Source: an uncultured Bacteroidales bacterium (GTDB lineage Bacteria; Bacteroidota; Bacteroidia; Bacteroidales; F082). From it: a stretch of DNA of 14,704 nt. The DNA lies in assembly GCA_937884015.1 (NCBI GenBank), contig CALGBV010000167.1, positions 1 through 14,704 on the forward strand, written 5' to 3'. The notes under the pieces are model-generated. The model saw only the letters and a list, made by a program, of their open reading frames with translations. It did not search any database and was not told the origin of the DNA. Both the position numbers and the translations under genes were made by a program. Of the stretch, positions 7,779 through 14,610 are shown one piece after another; positions within the stretch are counted from its first letter, which is position 1; every line of letters begins with the position of its first letter.

Positions 7779-7794
7779 CTAATCTTGAAATTGT

Positions 7795-8529
7795 ATGGGA
7801 ACATGTAGCAACTGCGGCAGGCCGTTGATTCTTAATAACGGTAGATGCATCTATTGCAATTGTGAACCTAGTCAAAATGCCAAGTCGAAAACGATTGATC
7901 AAAGAGGAAAATTCGGTAATCATACAAAGTCTATTGAAGATTTGAAAATCAAGGTGACTTCTCCGATGTTTGATGATATTGGTCTGGTTCTAGAACAATT
8001 AAATATCCGGTGTTTCCCGTTCGATAATGATTATAATTGCGACATACTCTTTTTGAATTGCGGAACCTCAGATCATATTGATGCAGGAAAATTGCAATCA
8101 TTTGTCAGTAATGGCGGGGTGTTATACGCATCTGATCTTACTTTTGGTATCGTGATTGGAACTTGGCCTGACTTGATGAAGGTCGACACTGGTAATTATA
8201 GTTGTATTGTTCGTGCCAACATTGTTGATAAAGATTTGCATCAGTATTTAGGAAGTGTAATTGATGTGAATTTTGATCTCTCAAATTGGGCGAAGATTGT
8301 CAGTGTTTCACAAGGGAAAGTCTTGATGGAAAGTGCAAACGAAGGTTTTCCTATTATGGTTGAGTTTGCAATTGGGAAAGGGAAAATATATTATACCAGT
8401 TTCCATAATCATGCTCAGGCCAGTGAAACGGAAAATGCGTTGCTCAAGCTTTTAGTGGCAAAGCAAGTGAGTGCCGCAACCAAAATGAGTTTCCAGCAAA
8501 CGGTACAATCAATGCGACTTTCACTTTAA
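7795..8529 (+). CDS. Zinc-ribbon protein with ThuA/class I glutamine amidotransferase-like domain
   Basis: The protein has 244 residues. The N-terminus is a zinc ribbon, C4-x2-C7-x10-C18-x2-C21. After a short linker, about residues 48-225 look like a ThuA/GATase-1-like flavodoxin-type fold: a hydrophobic strand CDILFLNCG (82-90), a helix, a strand-turn NGGVLYASD (106-114), and near the end GKGKIYYTSFHNH (194-206), the pattern seen in ThuA-like proteins. At the usual nucleophile elbow no cysteine is visible (YASD), so amidotransferase activity is unlikely and a sensor or binding role is more probable. Its zinc ribbon is closely similar to that of the membrane protein at 9623-10168. It starts just after the internal terminator and 12 bases before the LIM-peptidase gene. 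Confidence 0.65.
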   Translation: MGTCSNCGRPLILNNGRCIYCNCEPSQNAKSKTIDQRGKFGNHTKSIEDLKIKVTSPMFDDIGLVLEQLNIRCFPFDNDYNCDILFLNCGTSDHIDAGKLQSFVSNGGVLYASDLTFGIVIGTWPDLMKVDTGNYSCIVRANIVDKDLHQYLGSVIDVNFDLSNWAKIVSVSQGKVLMESANEGFPIMVEFAIGKGKIYYTSFHNHAQASETENALLKLLVAKQVSAATKMSFQQTVQSMRLSL

Positions 8530-8541
8530 CGGATTGTTATT

Positions 8542-9492
8542 ATGGCAATTAATCGATGCGGAAAATGCGGTAAGATTATTAAGGGCATTGGCGTTTTGTG
8601 TAGTGGCAAGTACTATCACAAAGACTGTCTGGTCTGTTCGTATTGTGGCGGCAAACTGACCGGTTCTTTTGTGACAATCGGGAACCAGCTGTTTCATCCG
8701 GAATGTAATCCTGCCTCAGGGAAATTGGTGTGTGCTTATTGCCGCAAACACATTGAAGGCTCTTATTTGACTTTGGATGGTAAAAACTATCATTGTGATT
8801 GCTACCATAATCATATTGAAAAGAAATGCTCCGTATGTGGCAAACCGATAGGAAACGGCACATATACATACGACGAATGGGGAAATTATGCCCATTTGAC
8901 ACATGGTTCGCAGAAAATCCGATTTTGCTTTTCTTGCCAGCGGATTATTTCAGGTCCTTCTAAATTGATAGCAACGAATACGGAATTGTGCAGTGTTTGC
9001 GCCATTTCATCGGTGACATCGGCATCGCAGGTAGAGGCTTGTCGCAAAAAGGTCCTTTCCATTTTTAAGTCCGTTGGAATTCTCGGAATTCCGGAAAACA
9101 TTCCGATAATCTTGCAAAGCAAGGATTTGATGGGGGATGCATTAGGCTATATTAGGTCTTCAAAATCAGGTTTTGGCAAGTCATACGATTTTAGTATTTT
9201 CATGACAAATGGGCTGCCGGAACTTCATTTTCAAGGTGTCTTGGCACATGAATTGCTCCATTCGTGGTTAATGCTTTACGGACGTGAGGTAACAGAGGAC
9301 GAATGTGAGGGATTCTGTAATTTAGGGAGTGCGTTAGTATATGAAAAAACAGGAACTGATTTTTCTGTTTTTTTGCTCAAAAAAGAATACAAAAATAAAG
9401 ACAGAATTTATGGAGATGGCTATCGGCTTCAAAAAGGACGCTTTGAAAAATTAGGATGGAGTGGCCTGCTTGACTCATTGAAACACAAATGA
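8542..9492 (+). CDS. LIM-domain metallopeptidase of the plant DA1 type
   Basis: This 316-residue protein has the arrangement of plant DA1 peptidases without their ubiquitin-interacting motifs. LIM 1 is textbook: C6-x2-C9-x16-H26-x2-C29-x2-C32-x2-C35-x16-H52-x2-C55. A second begins C64-x2-C67-x16-H84-x2-C87, then C96-x2-C99. A DA1-like LIM-like segment follows (FCFSCQR, C129/C132, and LCSVC, C150/C153). The C-terminal peptidase domain has a GLPEL strand, LAHELLHSW with the zinc motif H236-E237-x2-H240, an ECEGFCN segment with probable third ligand E256 (compare EEGIC in DA1), and YGDGYR at 290-295, a DA1 hallmark. In plants, DA1 cleaves ubiquitin-system regulators. The bacterial substrate is unknown; the LIM fingers probably recruit a protein partner, perhaps one phosphorylated by the neighbouring kinase. 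No signal peptide, so it acts in the cytoplasm. Confidence 0.85.
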   Translation: MAINRCGKCGKIIKGIGVLCSGKYYHKDCLVCSYCGGKLTGSFVTIGNQLFHPECNPASGKLVCAYCRKHIEGSYLTLDGKNYHCDCYHNHIEKKCSVCGKPIGNGTYTYDEWGNYAHLTHGSQKIRFCFSCQRIISGPSKLIATNTELCSVCAISSVTSASQVEACRKKVLSIFKSVGILGIPENIPIILQSKDLMGDALGYIRSSKSGFGKSYDFSIFMTNGLPELHFQGVLAHELLHSWLMLYGREVTEDECEGFCNLGSALVYEKTGTDFSVFLLKKEYKNKDRIYGDGYRLQKGRFEKLGWSGLLDSLKHK

Positions 9493-9622
9493 TTTATTTC
9501 TTGCTTGATAATCAGTTGTTTAGAATGGAATGAAATATAAGATGATTCCAATCACTTTTCATCAATGGAAGTGTTTAAGTGTAAATTAAACGATTTTAAT
9601 AATAATCTTAACGGACAAAACT

Positions 9623-10168
9623 ATGACAACATGTAAAAACTGTGGCAAACCGTTGGTGTTAAACGGAGGAAAGTGTGCATATTGTGGTGCAACTCCTAAA
9701 ACAGAAAACACTCGGCTCGGGTTAACATCGAAAAAGTTATTTGATAAGTTTAGCTTTTTTTCAAAAGGCATAAGGGTTCAGACAATTACAGCTCTGACGC
9801 GTAAAATCCTCATTTCAACAATCATAGCACTTTTGCTTGCCATCACCATGCTATGTGTTGAATTATCTCCTGGATTCATCATATCAATTGCCATGTTGTT
9901 ATATGCAATTGTAACCGGATTATTTGGACTGTTTATCCGAACGGAAACAATTGAAGAATTACGTAATGATTTGGGAGAAACCAAGCTGGTAGAAAAACTT
10001 AATCTGTTTCTGAACCTGATCTTAGTTTTGGAGTACTTTTTCTTTGCTACAGGTGTGGTTTGCTACATCGTAACATATGAATGGTGGCCGATATTGATAA
10101 CTGAAATTGTCGGCATCATTAGCTTGCTGATAATGGTTGTCTTTGGATTTTCTATGGTTGATGACTGA
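9623..10168 (+). CDS. Zinc-ribbon inner-membrane protein (hypothetical)
   Basis: A protein of 181 residues with an N-terminal zinc ribbon, C4-x2-C7-x10-C18-x2-C21, followed by about four transmembrane helices near residues 62-81, 84-105, 126-149 and 154-177. The loop around 106-123 is charged and probably cytoplasmic or a short connecting loop. The ribbon matches that of the ThuA-like protein in spacing and sequence (CxNCG-PL-LN-G-C-YC). It follows a 130-base AT-rich gap in which I see no clear promoter or hairpin. Its last helix-coding segment is partly repeated across the junction with the next gene. No enzymatic motif is visible; a membrane anchor or sensor for the cluster is the likeliest role. 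Confidence 0.7.
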   Translation: MTTCKNCGKPLVLNGGKCAYCGATPKTENTRLGLTSKKLFDKFSFFSKGIRVQTITALTRKILISTIIALLLAITMLCVELSPGFIISIAMLLYAIVTGLFGLFIRTETIEELRNDLGETKLVEKLNLFLNLILVLEYFFFATGVVCYIVTYEWWPILITEIVGIISLLIMVVFGFSMVDD

Positions 10169-10188
10169 AGTTGTCGGCATCATCAGCT
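10097..10188 (+). repeat. Imperfect 28-bp direct repeat spanning a gene junction
   Basis: Bases 10097-10124 and 10161-10188 are direct repeats with three mismatches, offset by 64 bases. The first copy encodes TEIVGIIS in the last membrane helix of the zinc-ribbon protein. The second overlaps its stop codon and ends at the ATG (10189) of the next gene. In a third frame the second copy would still read TEVVGIIS. Confidence 0.8.
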
Positions 10189-11490
10189 ATGAACATTATC
10201 ATTCAAGACGATCAAGGATTAGGAACCGCACTGTCAAATAATGGTTTTACTCAGCGGCAAATCATTGATGTCAAGGGACTTGTCCGGACAAAATTCAAGG
10301 AAATTGCTTCAATCGTTTATTCCGAGGTGCTTCAGGTTGAACCGCCTGATACGATTGTCGTTCAATTGGCTCAAAATGATAACGAAGAACTGAATGGCAA
10401 AAAATCAGCCGTGTTGGCAAGTTATGTCCATAGACTGAGCACGCCCGAGAAACGCATTTTTGTGGTGCGCGAAAAATCATTGCGTGAGATTTTGTCGGGC
10501 CATTCGGCAAATAGTTTCCACAATGTCGTGATACATGAAATGATACATTCCGCCGATTTTTCGGAATTGCAGAAAACCCAGGCCTTGCTGAAGGCAATAA
10601 GGAACGACATCGATGCGGAGGAATGTAACTCGTTTTTGCTTGGAAAGGGAAGCAACAAGGTGGCTTTGCTTAGTGTTGTGAGCATGCTCGACCATTATCG
10701 TGCGGAAGGCGTCGCAATTTTGGGCGAATGTCTTTTGGGAAACGGCCAGCTGCCTGAGGTTGAAGTTGACCCGATAGGCGTGTTCAGTAAGGTGTTCCGC
10801 TATAACTTGTTTAGAGCGTTGCTATGGATGCAGAACAACCAGGATAGTGAACTGCTTTTTGATGACCGTATATTTCAGCTTGCTTATTCCATTTCACCGT
10901 ATGTCTATTTGAAGGTTTTGGAAAAACAGGGTAGTATTGACGGCAATCTCGTTGATAGAATCACATTGGGACAAAAAGATTTTACTCGAAGAGAAGCGCA
11001 GGAAGTTTTGCGTAATGCTCTTTCCTTGAGTATGTCGGAGTTTATAGAAGGACTGCTTCTTTTGGGGGAAAGAGCGACTCCAATCATGGAATTACTGGCG
11101 TTTTGCGGATTATTGGAGAACGATTACGACCCTGATAATGCCAAGCATTTTGCTGAATTGTTTAGGAATATTGGATCCGACGAAACATTCGCAAATGCCA
11201 TCGGAAAGATAATGGGAAGTCTCATTCCCGATGATGAATTGAAACAGTTTTATTCTCAATTCAAGCAAAACCCACCAAAAGCTTTAGACTCTTCAATAAT
11301 GAGAGACAAAATTGCATCATTGTTTTGGACAATTGAAAACAGCAATGACCTTGAGAAGAAAAACATCGCCCGGTGGGCATTGACGTATTTGTTTGACGAT
11401 GAAGATGTCATCCATGACAACATTCCTGGCTTAGGTTTTTCCGATGATATTTTTGTGATTGATAAAGCATTGGAAATAATTAATAATTGA
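10189..11490 (+). CDS. Predicted zincin metallopeptidase with C-terminal DUF1232
   Basis: From the ATG at 10189 the protein has 433 residues; the frame also offers a TTG at 10171, but the ATG gives the cleaner start, 20 bases after the preceding stop. The N-terminal half carries H116-E117-M-I-H120 preceded by a hydrophobic strand, with E173 in YRAEGVA as a possible third zinc ligand, the pattern of gluzincin-type peptidases. The region about 190-390 is helical and unrecognised. The C-terminus (about 395-433) matches DUF1232 (YkvA-like), with ALTYLFDDEDVIHDNIPG followed by LGFSDD; in the usual family this is a short membrane-associated hairpin, although here it is rather polar. No signal peptide, so it is probably cytoplasmic or at the inner face of the membrane. 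It is unrelated in sequence to the LIM peptidase upstream. Confidence 0.7.
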   Translation: MNIIIQDDQGLGTALSNNGFTQRQIIDVKGLVRTKFKEIASIVYSEVLQVEPPDTIVVQLAQNDNEELNGKKSAVLASYVHRLSTPEKRIFVVREKSLREILSGHSANSFHNVVIHEMIHSADFSELQKTQALLKAIRNDIDAEECNSFLLGKGSNKVALLSVVSMLDHYRAEGVAILGECLLGNGQLPEVEVDPIGVFSKVFRYNLFRALLWMQNNQDSELLFDDRIFQLAYSISPYVYLKVLEKQGSIDGNLVDRITLGQKDFTRREAQEVLRNALSLSMSEFIEGLLLLGERATPIMELLAFCGLLENDYDPDNAKHFAELFRNIGSDETFANAIGKIMGSLIPDDELKQFYSQFKQNPPKALDSSIMRDKIASLFWTIENSNDLEKKNIARWALTYLFDDEDVIHDNIPGLGFSDDIFVIDKALEIINN

Positions 11491-11565
11491 TTTTCAAAAT
11501 ATGACACAAGTCTTGACGATTTGCTGAACAGTTAATCCAAATCATTGAATTAAATTGAATTGTAA

Positions 11566-12594
11566 ATGTCATTTCAGATTGCATTAAAATCGCAAAAAGG
11601 CAGAAAGAAGGACTCGCACGAGCGCAATGGCGATTACTGTGCGTGGTTGGAAGAACAGCATTGCATGGTTTTGGCACTTGCCGATGGGGTGGGGAGCTGC
11701 TCCAATGATGCAAGAGCCTCAAAGACGGTTTGCGACAGCTTTCTCGGAAAATGCAGAACAGCCTTGTCAAATGGCGAGACCTTGACAGAGACGATGTTGT
11801 GCGATTTCTGCAGGACTATTGATTCGGTACTTGCCGTCGACAACGATATGGCCTGCTTCTGTGCCGTGGTGTGGCGGACCGATGATGACAAGGTTATTTG
11901 GATTCATGTCGGTGACACTCGCATCTACAAGCACAGCAAGGCAGATGGTATGCGCCAAATGACCGCAGATGACCACGCCAAAGCGGTAAACATCAAATTG
12001 AACGGCAAACTTTATACCGACCACGGCGCCTTGGTTGCGGCAACCCCTATCGACAATGCCATTGGCGACAGGAACTGCCGTTTCCACACAGGTTCTTTCG
12101 ATTTTTTGCACGGCGAAAGCATCGTCCTTTGCTCCGATGGCATGTATGGTTCATCTGGTTTTGCCTATGACGTCGAGTCGCTATTGGAAAAGCCTGATAT
12201 CGAAGAAGCCATTGCTAAAATTGACACAACCGATGATGACGATGCATCCTTGCTTATTTTACGCCGCAACCTAAAACTCACTAAAAGCGACAAGGTTCAG
12301 GATTTGATGGAACATTTCGACGATTATCGTAAAACGATGCCTCTCTCTGCTTTAACTGACAGGTTTTCTGACGAATTAGAAGAAATGATCGACACCCACA
12401 CTGACGCACATCGTTTTGCCGACACTGTTTCATTCATGAAATCAAAGCAATTATACCCCGACAGGAAGCGAATCGATGCGATATTCAACGCAGCTCTTCA
12501 TTGGATGAAAACATCCGATGGAGATGAAAAAAAACTTGTCAATGAAGCCTGTTTCGACTTGAAAGACATCTTGCGATATGTCTTTACGCATTGA
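11566..12594 (+). CDS. PP2C-family Ser/Thr protein phosphatase
   Basis: A Mn/Mg-dependent protein phosphatase, third of the TerY-P-type triad components. PP2C motifs: RNGDYC with D23 near the N-terminus, LADGVG with D40-G41, HVGDTR at 114-119, LCSDGMY with D191-G192, and DDAS with D225 near the end of the domain. All metal-binding aspartates appear present. The catalytic domain covers about residues 1-235; the remaining 100 residues are mainly helical and unrecognised. No membrane segment. It lies 75 bases after the zincin gene and is the last gene of the cluster; only a weak hairpin follows. It probably reverses phosphorylation by the cluster kinase, alongside the two PPP enzymes. Confidence 0.9.
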   Translation: MSFQIALKSQKGRKKDSHERNGDYCAWLEEQHCMVLALADGVGSCSNDARASKTVCDSFLGKCRTALSNGETLTETMLCDFCRTIDSVLAVDNDMACFCAVVWRTDDDKVIWIHVGDTRIYKHSKADGMRQMTADDHAKAVNIKLNGKLYTDHGALVAATPIDNAIGDRNCRFHTGSFDFLHGESIVLCSDGMYGSSGFAYDVESLLEKPDIEEAIAKIDTTDDDDASLLILRRNLKLTKSDKVQDLMEHFDDYRKTMPLSALTDRFSDELEEMIDTHTDAHRFADTVSFMKSKQLYPDRKRIDAIFNAALHWMKTSDGDEKKLVNEACFDLKDILRYVFTH

Positions 12595-12702
12595 CATTGC
12601 ATAGTGCTAGCTTCTGTTTGGTGTGGCTTATTTTTATCCGTCAACTTAATTGAAAAAACAATTCTCCAAATTTCCATAAAAATGACAGATACAACTGCGC
12701 AG

Positions 12703-12722
12703 AAAAGCTGTATGCTTTTTTT
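12703..12722 (+). terminator. Weak hairpin with T run after the PP2C gene
   Basis: A six-base stem (AAAAGC at 12703-12708 with GCTTTT at 12714-12719) and a five-base loop run into a stretch of T residues to 12723. It lies about 110 bases after the PP2C stop and is the best terminator candidate for the cluster, although the stem is short and AT-rich. Confidence 0.35.
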
Positions 12723-12823
12723 TGCATTCGTTTTTGACCCTTCGTGGGTGTAACGATGCCGTTTCGTGAATTTAAGATTAAGATGTAGTTCTGTGTTTGC
12801 TTTAAAGTTTTTGAAAAGATTAT

Positions 12824-12854
12824 TATGCTTATCATCAAAAAATCCTATATTTGC
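12824..12854 (+). promoter_or_regulatory. Bacteroidota-type promoter for the DUF1508 gene
   Basis: TATATTTG at 12846-12853, followed by C, is an excellent match to the Bacteroidota -7 element TAnnTTTG. The -33 region near 12824-12827 (TATG) is only a partial match to TTTG, at about 18 bases spacing. Transcription would start near 12860, about 25 bases before the ATG at 12886. The rest of the 291-base gap from 12595 holds only the weak hairpin above and no convincing gene. Confidence 0.65.
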
Positions 12855-12885
12855 AGCCTAAACTTATTTGAAAAACAGAAATATC

Positions 12886-13224
12886 ATGGGTAAATTTGAA
12901 ATTACAACCAGAAAGAACGGCGAATTCCAGTTCAATCTGAAGGCCACCAACGGCCAGGTCATCCTCACCAGCCAGGGCTACAAGACCAAGGTTTCATGCC
13001 TCAACGGCGTTGAATCCGTAAAGAAAAACGCTCAAACCGAAGCACGCTTCGAAAAGAAGGTGGCCGCCAACGGCAAACCTTTCTTCAACCTGATGGCTAC
13101 CAACGGCCAAGTCATTGGCTCAAGCCAGATGTATGCCAGCGAGACCACGATGAACAATGGCATCGCATCCGTGATGAAAAATGCTCCTGAAGCTGAAATC
13201 GTCGATTTAACGGAAGAAGCATAA
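12886..13224 (+). CDS. Duplicated DUF1508 (YegP-like) protein
   Basis: A 112-residue protein starting at the ATG at 12886; a TTG at 12868 is in frame, but the ATG fits the promoter and the usual family N-terminus. It contains two tandem DUF1508 units, about residues 2-50 and 52-101, each with the pattern FxF-NL-ATNGQVI-SSQ-Y followed by a short helix ending VKKNA or MKNA. This two-unit form is standard for YegP-like proteins, small cytoplasmic beta-alpha proteins of unknown function often found highly expressed. The acidic tail EAEIVDLTEEA follows. Codon use is richer in G and C than in the upstream cluster, which suggests it is core genome. A strong terminator follows. Confidence 0.88.
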   Translation: MGKFEITTRKNGEFQFNLKATNGQVILTSQGYKTKVSCLNGVESVKKNAQTEARFEKKVAANGKPFFNLMATNGQVIGSSQMYASETTMNNGIASVMKNAPEAEIVDLTEEA

Positions 13225-13246
13225 TTCATTTAAGGACAATAAGATG

Positions 13247-13280
13247 AAAGGAATGGTGAGAACCATTCCTTTTGTGTTTT
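13247..13280 (+). terminator. Rho-independent terminator after the DUF1508 gene
   Basis: A perfect 11-bp stem (13247-13257 with 13262-13272) closes on a GAGA tetraloop and is followed by TGTGTTTT. It starts 22 bases after the DUF1508 stop and ends only about 16 bases before the next ATG. Confidence 0.8.
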
Positions 13281-13295
13281 AATAAATACAACGAT

Positions 13296-14606
13296 ATGAA
13301 AAAAAACATTTTACTTTTTGTTTTCGCATTTCTGTTTTCCAAAGCATTCGCCCAATACGGCCAGCAGTTCGAAAACCGCGGCTTTGAGCAATGGGCCAAT
13401 TTCGGCTCAGGCAATTCGTCCTACGAGCCTGTCAACTGGCATTCCACCATGTCGGCGTCGGGCACTTTTTCGGGTTTTCTTTCCAAGCAGATAGAGGAGT
13501 CGTCGCAGGTGAGGCCTGGTTCCAGCGGCTCGAAAAGCGTCAGGATTTATCCCAATTCGGTCTTAGGCATTACGGCCAACGGCAACCTGACCAACGGCAG
13601 AATGAATGCCGGTAGCATGTCGGCCACGGGCAGCGGCAACTACAACTACACGCAGCGCAGCGATGCCCGATTCAATACGTCTGTCAGCAATGTCCCTGAT
13701 TCCTTGTCGGTTTGGGTTTGCTTCCGAAGCGTTTCCGAATCTCAAAATGCTCAGATTCATGCGGCTGTCCACGGCGATGCCGACTATAAGTTTCTGGCCG
13801 ATGGTAGCGAAGAACCTGCCGATAAGCTGGTAGCCACCGCCATGATGGGTTTTCATCGCACGGCTCAGGCAGGGGGTGCCATGACTTGGCGTCGTATGTC
13901 GGTTCCTTTTCAGCATAACGGCTCATGCACCGATGTCAGGTATCTGCTTTTCACGATTACGACCAATGCGACGCCAGGGCAGGGCAGTACCGATGATGAT
14001 ATGTTTATCGACGACATCCTGTTGATTTACAATCCGTCGCTGCAGACCAATCCTTTGCCATTGGCGCAATATGAAGCCGGCACAAATGTCACGATTTCCT
14101 TCACTTTGACGGGAACCATGTCGCCCGAAAACCTCAATGCGGCACCCAATCAGGTGATAGCGCAACTGTCGGATGCGCAAGGCGGTTTTGCCAATCCTAC
14201 GGAGTTGGGCCGCGTGACGACCAACCAAAGTGGCAGCATGGAAGTCAGTCTGCCGAACGATGCCAACGGCGCGCATTACCGTATCCGTGTCGTCTCCACA
14301 AATTATCCTATGGTCGGCACCGACAATGGCTCCGACATTGTAATCAATCCTATGCAAGGCGTGTCGGAAACGCAGGATTTATGCTGCGAGGTATATCCGA
14401 ATCCGGCCAACGGCATACTGCATGTCACGGCATCGGACGACATCATGCAGCTGTCGGTGTATGATGCCAAAGGTGCGCTGATTTATAATGCTGATGCTGA
14501 AGGAAAATCCTTGGATATTGCAGTCGATGCCTTTGCCAAAGGCATCTGCTTCCTGAAGATAAGCACCGCAAAAGGCGTGATGGTCAGGAAGGTTGTGATT
14601 CGGTAA
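13296..14606 (+). CDS. Secreted PCMD-domain protein with T9SS type A sorting domain
   Basis: A 436-residue exported protein; the ATG at 13296 gives a clean signal peptide (MKKN, hydrophobic core 5-14, cleavage expected after A19 in AFA before QYG). Residues about 22-265 resemble the Bacteroidota PCMD (putative carbohydrate metabolism) beta-sandwich: NRGFEQW near the start, a YEPVNWHS segment, Y-T-Q and PDSLSVWV strands, and a DDMFIDDI segment near the end. An Ig-like region follows (about 270-360), then a type A Por_Secre_tail sorting domain from VYPNPANG at 366-373 to VVIR at the C-terminus, which directs transport by type IX secretion and attachment to the cell surface. No promoter is visible between the preceding terminator and the start, so expression may come from read-through. 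Product substrate is unknown. Confidence 0.85.
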   Translation: MKKNILLFVFAFLFSKAFAQYGQQFENRGFEQWANFGSGNSSYEPVNWHSTMSASGTFSGFLSKQIEESSQVRPGSSGSKSVRIYPNSVLGITANGNLTNGRMNAGSMSATGSGNYNYTQRSDARFNTSVSNVPDSLSVWVCFRSVSESQNAQIHAAVHGDADYKFLADGSEEPADKLVATAMMGFHRTAQAGGAMTWRRMSVPFQHNGSCTDVRYLLFTITTNATPGQGSTDDDMFIDDILLIYNPSLQTNPLPLAQYEAGTNVTISFTLTGTMSPENLNAAPNQVIAQLSDAQGGFANPTELGRVTTNQSGSMEVSLPNDANGAHYRIRVVSTNYPMVGTDNGSDIVINPMQGVSETQDLCCEVYPNPANGILHVTASDDIMQLSVYDAKGALIYNADAEGKSLDIAVDAFAKGICFLKISTAKGVMVRKVVIR

Positions 14607-14610
14607 TGGA

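Noticed and set aside
7795..8529. A true glutamine amidotransferase
   Set aside because: The fold pattern fits ThuA/GATase-1-like proteins, but no cysteine sits at the nucleophile elbow and the Cys-His-Glu triad is not visible.
9493..9622. Hairpins or a promoter in the 130-base gap before the zinc-ribbon membrane protein
   Set aside because: Only five-base inverted repeats and no TAnnTTTG element were found, so no regulatory site can be supported.
10171..10188. TTG start giving six extra residues for the zincin protein
   Set aside because: The extra residues come from the direct repeat and the ATG at 10189 gives a normal 20-base spacing from the preceding gene.
12737..12755. Small ACCC-TTCGT-GGGT hairpin as an RNA gene or terminator
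   Set aside because: The stem has only four pairs and no T run follows; it is likely chance.
12641..12838. A 65-residue minus-strand open frame in the gap after the PP2C gene
   Set aside because: The translation is low in complexity, rich in I, S, L and K, and shows no domain; the stretch also contains the promoter and hairpin for plus-strand genes.
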